The notes under the pieces were generated by a model. The model searched no databases. It was not told the DNA's origin and saw nothing but the letters and a program-made list of their open reading frames with translations. The position numbers were made by a program, and so were the translations under genes. A DNA stretch of 64,000 bases, taken from NCBI GenBank assembly GCA_013365325.1, contig JABVXV010000288.1, forward strand, positions 17,162 through 81,161, written 5' to 3'. This DNA is from Dipetalonema caudispina. Lineage: Eukaryota > Nematoda > Chromadorea > Rhabditida > Onchocercidae. This document shows, one piece after another, positions 25,447 to 38,548 of the stretch. How positions within the stretch are numbered: the first letter of the stretch is position 1; each line of letters begins with the position of its first letter.

Positions 25447-28400
25447 ATGGAATATTTTAAACCAATAATATTAACATTACTTATACATATAACCATCACG
25501 GTAGCACCGATACCAGAAATAGTGGATTTAGTTGTTGGTCAACCATTTTACTATGCATTTCAAATTGATTCAAAGGTATTGGATGTCCAGGATGCATCCG
25601 GTGAAGAACTACCAACATGGTTAATTTGGAAAAGAAATGAACGGTAATTTTTTTGCTCCTCTAAAATTTCATTCCAAATAACAACAGAAGAATATGATAT
25701 TTTGTACTTTCAGGATTTTGGAAGGCATACCGCAACCCACTGATGTTGGAAAAACATTTTTACGGATAATGAATGATCAGACTAACGATGTAATGGAAAT
25801 TTCCGTCAAGGAGGAAATCATTAATCCATGCGGTGCTGAAAGGAATACATTATGGATGGAAATTGCATTTGATACTTCGCTTAGCAGTCTGAGTATAGCT
25901 GATCAGTTGCATCTTGTTAACGTTGTCTCAAAATTTTTTGATATTAACAAGTAAGTAACATATACAAGAAAAATGGTTCTTTAACTTTTAACGAAAACTC
26001 GTAAAGAGCCTTGTAGAAGTTCGAGAATTTAGACGGACAGTTAATATGAACAGTGACATAATGCTATGATGATCAGACTGCCTGGCATTAATTATCCAGT
26101 TTCTATGACTTATCTTGCCTATAAATTCCAGTATTCTCGGCGTGATTTAGTATCATCTAGCATGGATGAGGTAAGTATGTTACGTGAAATTATCAGGATT
26201 AACTGTGCTGATAATTTTTCAGCTCTTCGCTTCGTGTTTATTCGAATAAGTATAAAGAAGAAGTAAGACGCTCAGAAGTTGTAGAATCCGGTATGCAACA
26301 TAAGCCGAACAATGATTCAATGACAATTCTGTGGAAAGTTTCCTGCGAAGAAATTGATGAGGATGCTATTGATGTGCTGGAAAAGATGCTCACGTTCGAT
26401 GAAAGTGACGCTTTGGCGACATCACGACAAAAACTGTTTGGCTGGGAGGTTTGTGCGAATATTAGTTTGATTTACTTAAACTTTTGAAAATAGGTCAACA
26501 TTCTTTGAAGGGTATCTTTAAGAGTATTTTAATTTGTTTTAATTCTACCTGAATTGATAGGTAGGGTTCTGTGGTAGGTAGATTTGTTAGAACGTAGAAT
26601 CTTTATGGGTTAAGTTAGAATTTTTAAACTCAAACAATCTGTTGGTGATGATAAGATTACCATTTCCTGTTCAGCTTACTAATACTTGTAGCTGAGAAAA
26701 GGAACGTTGTTACCACGCAAACAACGTAACCATATTGCGGGAACTGATGTCGTGTCTCAGTTTTCGGGCTTTGCTACAAATGAACCATATGTTAACTTTG
26801 AAGCGATAACTTCTAAAACCACAACACGTTCTTCACGCTCCACAAAAAAAGATGACAAACCTCCAGTACGGCTGCATTCACTTCAAGCTTTCACTTGCAC
26901 AAGGTGTGCTTCGATGCTTTTCCATTATGTTGTTTGATACGATTCAGTTAGTATAATTCTATTGAAGTAATAATCAGCTGGCTTTATCACCAATGACTGT
27001 TTTACTAGTTTTTTATCACATCATATGCGATATATAGTGTAATTTAGAGGTGTGATGTGTGAGTATACCATTCCGAGGGAAACATTCATTGATGCAGAAG
27101 ATGGAGACACACGTTCACTTACTTTGTCCGTTTACCCAATTGTTGCCGATAACAACTGGCTTACATTAGATAGAAAAAATAAACAGATTTTACATGGTAT
27201 TTCATTGAATACAGGAGATTTTGAATTTCGATTAGAGGCGCGAGACTCTGCAAATCAGGCAAGCTAAACTTTTGTTCTTATAATTGCATTGGGCTAGTAA
27301 GTAGGTCATATGGCTAATTGGAGATGGCATAGTGGTAGAAAGGATATGAAACAGATGCTCTTGACATGTTTTAGCCTCTCAATAATACGAAAAAGGTATT
27401 TCATGAATTATGTGATCACGGGGATAAAAATGCATGGAAAATTTCTGTTATGAATATTTGCAGTAGCACTAACATGCCATTATTTCTCAGTTTTTACAGA
27501 TGACATCTGCACCTTTTCGAGTAACAGTTGTTCCCGAACCACCGACTAATCACTTATTTATTCTTGATGTTGACCACAGTTCCGAACGATTGACGAAAGA
27601 TCCAGACATTTTATGCGCATTTGCGGAAAAATTGGCTAATTCGTTAGGGGATCGGTTCCCAAAAAATTTGGTTATTAGGTTAGTTTTTTAGAACGCTTTT
27701 GAGGAATCAGTACTGTATGTGTTTTGTACTTCTTGTTCGGTACTGATATGTTATAAAGTGAAGAAATATTATGTTACTTCTTCTTGCAACATTTATTCGT
27801 GAAGTATTACATTTTTAATGTTCTGCAGGAAAATTGAAGCTATTGATAGCGTAAGGCGTCAGTCCCGTGTCGTCTTTTCAAATGCTTCTTTGTCATATAA
27901 ATATTGCCAAAAAAAAGCAATTGATGCAATTAAGCATGTCATGCTAACTAGGAGACGGGATCGTATCCGAGCCGAATTTGTTCGAGCAATGGATAGTCGA
28001 TTTCATGTACGGAATGTGAAATTAGAGTTTCGAGGTAATTTAATATTTCGATTCCCAATGTTTCACCAGAATGAAAATGTTCGTAATTACATTTTGGGTT
28101 TAATCAACGGAAGGATTAAATGTAAGATTTGACGATTGACTTGGCAAGCTTTTTCTATTCCACATACAACCATCGACTCTAACCATTGTCTAACAGCATC
28201 ATACTGCTAGTGGAAGGACGCTGCATCATTTGCTTAGGCAATCTTAGTGGTTATTTCCTCTGTATTTTAAGTTTATCGTTGGATATTATTTCTTTTTAAA
28301 ATTTATGTATTGGAATTCAGCCGTTTGTGTCGATTTAGGATCTTGTATCGAAGAATTACCAGTATCTCGTCATCCAGCGAATGTTCCGTTAGCCACAACC

Positions 28401-28908
28401 ACTGTTCCTCTGGATCATGATGCTTCATCTGTTCAACTGTGGTTACCAGTTGCCCTTATTGCATTCTTAAAATTTTTCTTGGCTACATTGGCATTAGTTT
28501 GCTGTTTGATAAAACGAAAGAAAGCAAAAGCAGGTTTGAATTGTCAATATTGCTTTCAACATCTGTAGATTTTTTCTAGAACAAGTTTTTACGAAACTTT
28601 GATGTCGAAGCAACGTGAGTTTATTTCATCATAATCTTTTTCTTGAAATAAATTTTTCAGTTTCAGTCCAATCAGAATATATCTCGAAAGGTTTGCCAGT
28701 AGTATTTCCGGAAGAAATCCCACAAGAAGATGAAACAGCAACAGTATCGACACCGATGTTGGTTAAGGAAGAACGTCCACCGTTAATCATCTCTCAGCAC
28801 GAGAATCCGCTTTATAAACCGCCTCCTCCACTTTCTACTGCATCAAGTCCGCGACCTCGAAATGCATTCACAAATCAGAGACAACCTCCACCTTATGTTC
28901 CACCGTAA
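25447..28908 (+). CDS. dgn-1: Dystroglycan, 10 exons, about 670 aa (one unresolved frame junction)
   Basis: Exons 25447-25643, 25714-25950, 26077-26170, 26223-26448 (or from 26251), 26692-26903, 27048-27258, 27500-27678, 27829-28034, 28321-28533 and 28661-28908. Order: signal peptide; first cadherin-like domain; an S6-like region ending in TILWKVSC and FGWELRKG; only a short Ser/Thr stretch (SKTTTRSSRSTKK) in place of the long mucin of vertebrates; second cadherin-like domain; a Cys-containing SEA-like region; one membrane span (LWLPVALIAFLKFFLATLAL); and a cytoplasmic tail YISKGLPVVFPEEI that ends in PPPYVPP, the WW-domain ligand bound by dystrophin. Known: links basement membrane to the cytoskeleton. 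Exon 6 uses a GC donor (CAG|GCAAGC). Joining the strongest signals at exons 3/4 leaves the frame off by one base. Identity is very secure; the exact model is not. Symbol is the C. elegans name, provisional. Confidence 0.93.
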
Positions 28909-30703
28909 TGTTCGCATGTATTACTTTTCATCGTTATCTTACTTATTTTGTCAACGACTGTTTTATCGACCAAAGTCTTATGCTTGGGTGATTATTTCTT
29001 TCAGTCTTTTGTAGACAACTTTTTATACTGTTTATTATATCTTCGAGTTATTATCATGTAAAGGACGAGTTCTAAAAGTAGTTATAGGTTGAAATACAAA
29101 TTCTTTCAGTAGCTGCTTAAGAGAAATACAAATTCTTACAACAGATTTATGCTGTGCCACCGGTTATTCGTCATAATTTCTGCATTTCAGTTTAAATTAC
29201 TGTTGGTGCAACGTATTTCTTACTTATATGTGTGTTATGTTGTTATGAATGGAATCAATAATATTAATGAAAAGAGCTTGTTATTTTCCTTATTTCATTG
29301 TAATCTTTCATTTTTCACATGGTGTAGTGACAAATCCATTCATTGTAATAGTGTTATTTTTATTGATAATGTCAACCATGTATTGATGAGGAATGGTAGG
29401 AATGGAACTGTTCGGCCTCTTCTAGTATTTCATTCGTTAGTTACGTTCTAGGATACTGAAAAGCTTGTTGGATTGCTCAGAATTACGGACAGTTGACAGA
29501 GGAGTTGACACTTTGAAGTTAGAACCAATTTAAGCTAGGTATCAGCTTCATCAAGTTGTGCTTATAGTGTTCGTTGTATTGTTTATATAATATTTCCAAA
29601 TAATTGTTTTGTTTTTGTTATTCTAACTTAATTTTTTCTTCCTTTTTCTTGTTTTCTAAATTTCTTTCACAAATCATTTGTTGTATATTTTTGTTCATTT
29701 CGTTAAGTTTCACTTTGTGAGTTCGATATATATATATATATATATTTTTTAGCATAGTAAAACTAAAATGTTTCTCATCCTTTTTTAGGTTCTAGATTCA
29801 TACCGAGTATGAATGTTTGATGCATAATCCTGGCAAGGATCGTTTTATTTCCTTTTTATTAAAGTTGGGAAGATATGTACATTCCTTTGTATTACTTTAA
29901 TATGTGCAAATGTTCCCGTTAAATTTGGGAGCATTCAGAACTTTTTTAATGCTCATTTTTTTTTCTGAAAGAACGTTTTCTACTTTCAGAGTTAATTCTG
30001 TTTTTTCATTGACGAATCTCTGTCGTTTATTTTTTTTCACTTCACTTTTATTCGATGAGTGGAATTTCCTATCTTTCTCTCCATCTGTTTAACAGAGAAA
30101 CACTTTGTCGGAGTCTCATTTTTTGTGGCGTTCCTGAGTCAGATTAGTTTTGATTTCCAACGAAAAAAAATCCGTAGTAGGGGACGAATAGTTTTTGACA
30201 AATGGATAAAATATATTGTGCATTATTGTGGAGCACATTTAAATTCGCTGTATTCGCATAAGAATCGTTTTATTTATTAGTCCATGAGATTTCTATATTT
30301 CATATTGAATCGGTGCATTCAGGAATTGGTCATCCTTATCATGTTAATCTTCATTTCTTTATGGACATATTCCATTAAAGAAGGCTTTACGTCCTATAAA
30401 ACACCGTGCGGTTGTATATTCTTTTTGTGTTACGAATAAGTTGTTGCTGTGTCGTTCAGTTTGTTTAAATGAGGATTATTAAAAATCTAAGTATAGTTTA
30501 TGAATTCACAAATCAATGACAATATTTGCGAAAAACAGGATAATGAAAAGATTTCGCAGTAAGTACAAGAAGTAAAGAACAAGATTTAGCTTAATATAGG
30601 ATAAGCAGGCATTTGATGCTGCTAAAATTAATGAAAAATACGATATAAATGTGCACAGTTAACGGACGAAATTTCGAATAGAAATAGAAAATGGAGTGTA
30701 GTG
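28909..30703. other. Convergent 3' region after dystroglycan
   Basis: 1.8 kb between the convergent ends of dystroglycan and the small secreted gene. Presumably 3' UTR and spacer. A (TA)n tract lies near 29726-29744. Frames here are short and lack splice context; no gene supported. Confidence 0.5.
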
Positions 30704-32305
30704 TTACTCTCGTAAAGCATTGGTCAAGAGAGGAATAATGCAGGTGAGCAGATAGGTAGCAAGTGTTGCAGGCGCGCTATTTTGTATCTTCTGCAACAAT
30801 GGTAAGATCTTGTTGAGACCTTCAGCAACGAAAATCTTCTTGATAAGATTCTCCCAACTAGACTCTTTCTGGTTAAATTCCATTTTAGAATTAAACACCT
30901 GCAATTTCATGACTTCAAAAAAGAAAAAGAAGAAACGCAGAATCAACATGTTAAAAGCAATGCATTCGTTGTTATTTTTTCATCAATAATTTATTTAACT
31001 GTCAATTGTACAGAATGATTTGGACAGTTGGGATCATAAATCTTTTTTTGAAAGTTCAATAATGAGCAAAAGTGAAAATATAAACCATGTTGCGGAAATA
31101 GTTCTATCATTCAGTATTTCATACCATTATTTCATTATCAATTATCATTGGTTCAATTTTTCTAAGATTTCAGAAAAAAAAAAAAAAAAGAAAAGAAAAA
31201 CGGAGAGTGATACAGCATTTAATTCAAATCTCACCAAACTTATTCAAAGCAGAATGTTTTTTTCTTTTTTTTTTCATTTAAATTATTGCTACTTGGTAAT
31301 TGAAGGAAGCATTAAGTAAGGATTTTTTGGAATATTACTAAAATTTCTTTGAAAAAAAGTCCCTTTATCATTTAAGCGATATCATGATCATGTAAATTAC
31401 TGAGTTTTTAAAACAGAAATCTTATTTCTGAGGCGGAAATCTAGAAATAAGTAATGTTCCACAATAAATTAGCAGTAATTCCTTTCTTGTCATTGATACA
31501 ACTAAATATTGCACAATATCGAAATCCTTTGCAATTAGCTAGTAAAAAAAAATCTCGTAAATTTCAAATGAAATGACTTTTTTTTTTCTGCAACTTTATG
31601 TTTAAAAAATGGTTTTTCTTTACTGGATTTGAGCTGAACGAAATTCCTTCCTAAATATCTATTAGTTTGCAAAAGCCGCTATAAATCATAACCGATAATT
31701 TTCCCAGAAAACTTACATTTTTTTGGAAATCGTTGACTTGAGCAGCTAGATCGTTAATTTTATCCAATGTTCCCTTCTGTGCTTCGTTAGCTAGCGGTTT
31801 CAACAGTGCAATTTTATCTTGAATTGTTGCCAATAAATCCTTCATTCGATCTACACTTTGTTGTAATTGCTTAAAGAAATAATTGCATAAAATTTTTGGT
31901 CACTATCATAGCACCTTTGACCATCGATAGCGATGATGAGTGAAATGTTATAGAATGAATTTGAAGATACAAACCTTTCATACTTACTTCAATTTTAATT
32001 TCAAACTTTTTATTTTTTGTCAAAAGTCGTCGACATTTGTAATAGAGTCATTAATGGATGATTTTCTCTGTCAGTTTTGAAGGTTGAACTTATTTTTATT
32101 CAAATAACGGGAAGAGAGATGAAACAAATAGGAATGGAAAGAGAAAAAAGAGGAGTACAAAAAGCATGAAACTAACTTTTTCATCATTTGCAAAAAGTGA
32201 TTTAAAATCGGTAAAGTGCTTTGAAAAAAAATCACCAGCTTCCGAAAGTAAATCACCGTATGCACCAACAGTAACCAACATCAACAGTATACCGTACTTC
32301 AACAT
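30704..32305 (-). CDS. Small secreted helical protein, nematode-restricted, 158 aa
   Basis: Exons 32177-32305, 31717-31869 and 30704-30898, all phase 0; stop TAA at 30704-30706. Exon 1 starts with a signal peptide (MLKYGILLMLVTVGAYG) followed by DLLSEAGDFFSKHFTDFK. The rest is predicted mostly amphipathic helix (SVDRMKDLLATIQDKIALLK, LDKINDLAAQVNDFQKN), and the C-terminus is hydrophobic (ATYLLTCIIPLLTNALRE) with a single Cys. No catalytic motif is visible. The start was chosen at 32305 because it gives the signal peptide; a TTTTTAAG acceptor lies 9 bases before it. Length and helical pattern recall small excretory-secretory antigens of filarial worms, but I cannot name the family. Function unknown. 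Confidence 0.75.
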
Positions 32306-33049
32306 AATGCCTTCCTTAAAAATTACATTATTCAATGTATGATATTTATTTATGCATTATTTATAATAATACTTACGACACATAAATGTATATTTGAGAA
32401 TTTCATCAAAATATATGAGAAGAATGTAGAAATTCTAGACTTTTTTGAAGAGGAAAGAAGCGGAAATATAAGAATTAATTAAATGACCTGAAATGTGAAT
32501 TTTAAAAAAGGAAAAATAGAACTTTCAAGGAATCATAAAAAAAGGGGGTTTTTTTTTTGACTGTAGGAAGAACTAATATAACTAAGTTTAAAAATAAGAA
32601 AATAGTTTAAAAATTTTGACGAAATACAACCTCTCTTTTTTTTTTTATATTGCGAAGAGAACAGAAGGAAAAGAGAAGAGCGATGGAAAGTTCATTTCAA
32701 TCAGCAATAGGATATATAAGTGAGACTTACTGGCAATTGAGCACTAATTTAATCTACTTCAACAAAAACTTCATCGTTTGATGTTTTTGCACTGACCTTT
32801 CTCCGTATTCTCATTGAAGGTACGAGAAGTAGTATTTTGAAGGTCACTAATAAATGATTAATTTTGAAGTTGAAAAATTGTAAATATTTGAAAAATTCCT
32901 TTAAAATCATTCATAGATGCTAACTTTGGTTAGTTATTTTTATTTGCACAATTAATTAAAAAATCTTAATTAATATAAATCAAACAGTAGTGAAAGTTAA
33001 ATTGGAAAATGTCATTAATTATATCAATGGAAGATAACATCAATGTTTT

Positions 33050-33378
33050 GATATAGCAGCATTTATTACCCGTCAAAGATGGAACAAAATCATTATGGTA
33101 CGATTAAGCATTTGTCAAATATTCCACCAGGAAAAATGATGAATATGTTAAAAGTTGTACAGCGAGGAAATATTAACCTCTTCATTTACTTCATTATAGT
33201 TTGGGACTAATAGTCGCTAAGTAGTGTAGAAACATGATATGATACAACCGTAAAAATTTTAAATAGGCCTAGGAGACAGTGTAAACAGTTGGCTGATAAG
33301 ATCATCAGTCATTCTCAATTAATAACCTATCCAGCTGACGATGGATTAAATGAATTGATTAAAAGGTCAACATCATAA
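33050..33378 (+). other. Possible small plus-strand gene or relic
   Basis: Two coding-like stretches in an AT-rich background: 33071-33199 (ATG..., with IKHLSNIPPGKMMNMLKVVQ) and about 33274-33378 (CKQLADKIISHSQLITYPAD, ending RSTS and stop). They can be joined in frame from a donor such as 33160|GTTGTA or |GTACAG to an acceptor GAGACAG at about 33276. No homologue recognised and splice signals are mediocre. Confidence 0.2.
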
Positions 33379-33619
33379 ATGTCTCTCGGAAACTTGTTTA
33401 TCGCCCATTTCTAACATTCAACAGCATTATTGTATGTCTAATTTGGTTAAATCAATGGAAAAAGCTAGGAACATCGAAACATTTCAATGATTTGAGTTTA
33501 ATCTGATGTTTTTCGTTTTCTACTTGAAGCGAACGTTAAATATCGAAATAAATTTCGAGAGAGAGAAAAAAAAAAAGGAATGGAAAAACAGCTGAACAGG
33601 AATAGGATAGCAAAAATAC

Positions 33620-33702
33620 TTAGCAAAAGGTTGAATTCTCATACTAATGGCTTTTCCGAATGTTTTCCCTAATGCTTCTTTAATTCTACCAAAACTATCA
33701 AG
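33620..33702 (-). pseudogene. Isolated exon resembling exon 2 of the small secreted protein
   Basis: An 83-nt segment has an acceptor (TTGATACAG) and donor (GTATTT), and encodes LDSFGRIKEALGKTFGKAI then SMRIQPFA. It aligns loosely with SVDRMKDLLATIQDKIALLK in exon 2 of the neighbouring gene (shared S..R.K..L.....K pattern). No matching signal-peptide exon or C-terminal exon was found within 1 kb on either side, so it may be a relic of a tandem copy, or chance. Confidence 0.25.
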
Positions 33703-34327
33703 CTGTATCAACAACAACTTTATTAGTAGTATATTTCTGAATCAACGATTTTCAAATCAATTCTAAACTTGATCCTCTTATCATACAACAAAATTTCTTA
33801 GTCTAACCTAATAATAACACTCTACCTGTTTCCTTTTTTCCGAACAAGAAAAAGAAAGAAAAAATAAAAAAAATGTTTTTAACTGACGAACAAACAATAC
33901 TCTTAGTCGGCTACAGTAGCAATGTACTTAATTCATGTATCTGTGTAAAGAATATTTCAATTACCACTACTGCTGCAATATAATATTACAAAAAAACTCA
34001 ACGATATCGTAAAGATATTTGAAGGATTGACTTCAAAACCTGAAAACCAGAAAGAATTATTGAAACAAATATTTTGTTCGCATGACATGAAAAAAAAAAA
34101 AAAAAGAAAACGAAAGTATTAAGTGAAATGATGCAAAATTTTGTTACTTTCAACAAAATATTCCATACTTAAAATTGTTGTCAATTCGTTTGCCTTTCCG
34201 GATAAATCTCAACAACTCCTCCGTTTCTGCCTGTTCAACTAATTGAACTGAATCACTGCTTGTTTGATTAACCAAAGTATTATTTCTGACTCTCTCTCTC
34301 TCTCTCTCTCACTTATTTTAGATGACA

Positions 34328-34365
<38 letters not shown>

Positions 34366-37300
34366 TTTTTATTATTTCGAAAAATTTGAACATTATTGAA
34401 TGGTATTATGTTTTTTTTTTTCGCTTTTTTTTCTTTTTTTTTTTTTTTAAATCATCATGCAACGAAACATTCCGATGTTTTTATGTTAAATTATACAACA
34501 ATAAGTTTTTACTCCTTTTTTTTCTTTTTTAGGAAATAAGTGAAAGAAAAGATTTATTTAAAAAGAATAAGCAAAAATAATTTGTATTTAAAGTTAAAGA
34601 CATTTTAATTATCCTAGTATCTCGATCCTACCATCTTTTTTCCTTATCCTTAAATCAAAATCGAGAAAAGTGAATGAAAATGAATTTTTCAGAAAAAAAG
34701 GAGTTATAATAATCATAAAAATAGTAAGAAGAGAAAGAGTGGAAGAGAGGAGGAGGGGGGAAAAATAGGAGAGGGCAAAATAAGGTTAACTTTGAATTTT
34801 CTAATGTAAAATATGATCATATCTGTAACATAAATTAATTACAACAATGTATTATTTGTAGAAAACATGTTTAAAAATAATTCATAAACAAGTTTCAAGC
34901 TTATTTTCAATTTTACAACTAATTACGGCAAGAAAGGTAAGAAAGCTGTCGATTTAATGATAGAATTTGAAGAAAACTGAACAAATGGTAGTTTCAATTT
35001 CTCTATTGATCATTTAATTGGTACGTTAATATTGCTACCATAAATATCCTTTTGCTAGTTGTCTGCATATGATCATCAATTTCTTTCCTAGCAAATACAT
35101 CATGAATATTATATAAGTGCAATTTAGGAATTTTCAATAAGTTTTTCGTAAATAACGTAAAATTGAAATATTCAAAAGATAATTTCGAAAGGTTCAAAAT
35201 TACATTCTATCTTCTTTTTTTCTCCTCCCTCTTTATACTCAAAGAATAAGAATTCGATAAAAAACTAAGCATATAATATATTTTTGAATATTTCATTGAA
35301 ATTATACATATTTAATGAGAATTCGGGAACGGATTCACTAATTCATGCAACAATTTTGGAACGAATAAATCCTGCAAATATATTCATTTCTTCAAAAATT
35401 ATCAAAAGGACGAGAAAAAAAAAAAAAAATGTTTAATCGAACCGAGATAATGTTTTATTGATCTATATCAGGCATTGCTTACTGCTAATGCATCAACCCA
35501 TTTCAACAATTTTCTTCAATGTTTGCTTGCATTATAACAGAAAGAATAAGGAAAAACGAAAATAGCTAAAGAATATAAAATAATAATGATACGCAATCCA
35601 TTGGATATTTTTAAGGTATTATCTATCACGTTGTTTACATTCAGTAGTTAAATAAAATTCATGCACTTTACATACTAAATCTTGTCATTCCTTTATAATA
35701 ATAATGATAGAAGTAATAGTGTCATTTATGTGAATCGATGAATAAAACATTGAAATGATGGAAAATTTCGAAATTGAAAATGTGACTGATATTGTTATAT
35801 TAAAGAGAAAAAACAAGGAAAATGAGTAATAGATCTTTTATTATATTTTCCATCCAATTTTGTTGAAGCATAAACTTAAATAGTTTTTCTCACTAAAAAT
35901 AATGTTTTTCTTTTTCGTTCCGGTAAAAGCGAATGATAATTTTAGAACAATGCATTAATGCTAGGATAATCGTAATATGATTGAATGACTATTTGTCGTT
36001 TTAAATGATAAACGATTGATTTTAGCTGTATTCATATTATATGACAAAAGTTTATTATATCCATCCATTTGTACAAATTGCAATATAAATTGAATGAAAT
36101 TTGGTTTTTTTCTTAGCTTAATCCTTTCCTTTCATAACTTTAATAATTATTAGCATACAAACAGAACTTTATAATGCCATCTTATCACTTCATCAATTTC
36201 ATTAATCACTTCTCTAAGTCATGAATTTCATGATAATTTAACTGAAATCACTGGATAGGCATAAGTCGATAATCTATAAAATAACTGCAGAAAAAAAAAA
36301 AAAGAAAGCAAAACAAATGATATTTCTAAACAATTAAAAGTATCTCACCTAATTATAAATGATTAAAATTAACTGCTTTTTTTTCCCAGGTGTCTTAATA
36401 ACTGAAATAAATGAAGCTTTAAGTAAGTTTAATTAATTGCAAAGTTAGGAGTTTTTAATTCAATATTACATGTACTGCAGCAAATAAGAAAACATTGCAG
36501 TTAGGAACAAAACGAATACGACAACCATGCTAGCAACATGGAATTTTTTAATTCTTTGAAATTCTTCAAATTTTAGGATGAGAATAAACATTAAGGTATA
36601 CTATCATTTAGTTAGGAATAATCTAATGCAGATCGCTGATAAGCTAAACCAATTTGCATTTTAGCACATCATGATGCCGATTGGTAGATAAAGCATATCA
36701 GTGGACAAAAAATTTAACACTTAAATCGTACTGATACTAAGAGATTGCAGATCCGATAAAGTGATAATCGAAATTTTTGCCTGTTTGAAAACAAATAACT
36801 GTTTTGCATAGACAAATTTGCTGATACTTCTTAAAAAATATTTTCGAAGTATTAGCAAAAAAATGAAAATTAGGAAATAAAGCTAAATGTAGTAGTATGA
36901 TACTATAATACTTCTTCAGCTTCGTCCGTACTATATGAATCTATTTTCCAACTACGAAAAAAAGCCAATCGTTAGCTAATTAATAAATTACATGTTTTGT
37001 GAAATGACCAATTAACAGGAATAATATTCAATTTTGCTTGTTCTAATACAATGTAAAATCCTGTTTTTCATACTGATAAAGCTATCGTCAATCATTACCA
37101 CTATTTTTTTTTTCGCTTTCCACTATTTTAAATCAATAATCGGTGTTGTCAGATCAAATTTATTTTTATTTCTTATTTGATGATTTGGAAATTTTATTTT
37201 TTGAAATTTGTTAATTGTAGCAAAAATATTTTCTTTCTTTTCTTTTTTTCAGAAGAGAAAGCTTTAAATTTTTTTTCTTTTTTTTTTTTTTTTTGATTGG

Positions 37301-37773
37301 AAGCAAAAAACAAAACAAAACAAAACATACTGGAATGAAAATCAATCCGTTTGGATGAAATATCGTCGAGTCACATCAATTGTATCATTATGCTTTAGGT
37401 TTATACCAATATGCTTTACAATTTTAAGTTGCAACTTCTATATTATTGAAGAATAACTGAATGTAAAAGTATTCAGTGATGATTCAACTTTTCTATCTCT
37501 TATGCTTACCGTAAAGGTGGAAAATAAATAGAATGGATGTTAGAAATATATGATTAACAAAAAATTGAAAAAAAAAGTTAAAAGAAATAAAATATGAAAT
37601 TTCACAAGAGAGAGAGAGAGAGAGAGGGAGAGAGTAAGCAAGGAACGAAAATGAAATCCAGAATGATCCAGTTATATAGAATCAAGAAAAAAGAAAAAAA
37701 AAATTCCTCAAATTGGAACATTTCGCATAATTCTACATTTTATGGCGTTCAGTTATCGTTTGTTGCAGCGGTA

Positions 37774-37821
37774 GTAGCAGTAGAAGCAGCAACAGCAGCA
37801 GCAACAACAACAACAACAACA
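37774..37821. repeat. Impure CAG/CAA triplet repeat
   Basis: Runs of AGC and AAC triplets, alternating CAG-rich then CAA-rich. No gene frame supported around it. Confidence 0.7.
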
Positions 37822-38468
37822 ATTGATGTACTTTTGTTCTTTTGTTATTGTTTTTGTTATACTAGTACTTTTGTTATTGTTGAAAATGGGTGAAATGATG
37901 GAGATGCTGTCGGAAAACTGTGCCTATTCCTGTTTTCATACCATAACTTTCTAGCATCACAACCCAATTATCATTTGCCATTGTTAATGTTTCACCTTCT
38001 CAGAAATTTAGTCCTAATAAAGGAGATTCTCGTGTTTTACCATTTGATCTTTGGTCACATCAAAATAACTGATAAGAATAGTTTATAGTTAGATATCAAT
38101 GTTAGTGATTCTATCAAATTTCATCAGTTACTAACTACAACGTGAAAGTAATAATGATAAAGAAGTATTAAAAAAGAAAGAAAAAACAACGCACAAAATA
38201 TATCCTCGAATGTTACAAACAATTCGATATGACATTACTATATATCTCGATTATCCAAAGATCAATAATAGCTGCTCACTAGTAGGTGAAATAAATGAAA
38301 TTTTAAGTAATCATACTATCATTTTGAGCCTAATAAATTAACAATTATCTCTATTACAGGATAAAAATAATATATGAATGATATAGCTTTAATGGTAATC
38401 AATTATTTCCTGGATGATATCGGGTGATACAAAAATAACAAAATTTTTAACAACAATATTCCTGTTAG

Positions 38469-38548
38469 AATAGCAAAAATTACAATATCACGATGTACAA
38501 TTATTACCAAATAGCAAAAAAAATTACAATATCACGATGTACAATTAT
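38469..38548. repeat. Direct duplication of a ~37-bp unit
   Basis: Copy 1 at 38469-38504 and copy 2 at 38510-38548 share AATAGCAAAA...ATTACAATATCACGATGTAC...AATTAT. They differ only in the number of A bases in an internal run, and are separated by 5 bases. Recent local tandem duplication. Confidence 0.9.

Noticed and set aside
37594..37893. Plus-strand frame with RERERE and Ala/Thr runs.
   Set aside because: Translation of GA and CAG/CAA repeats; no gene context.
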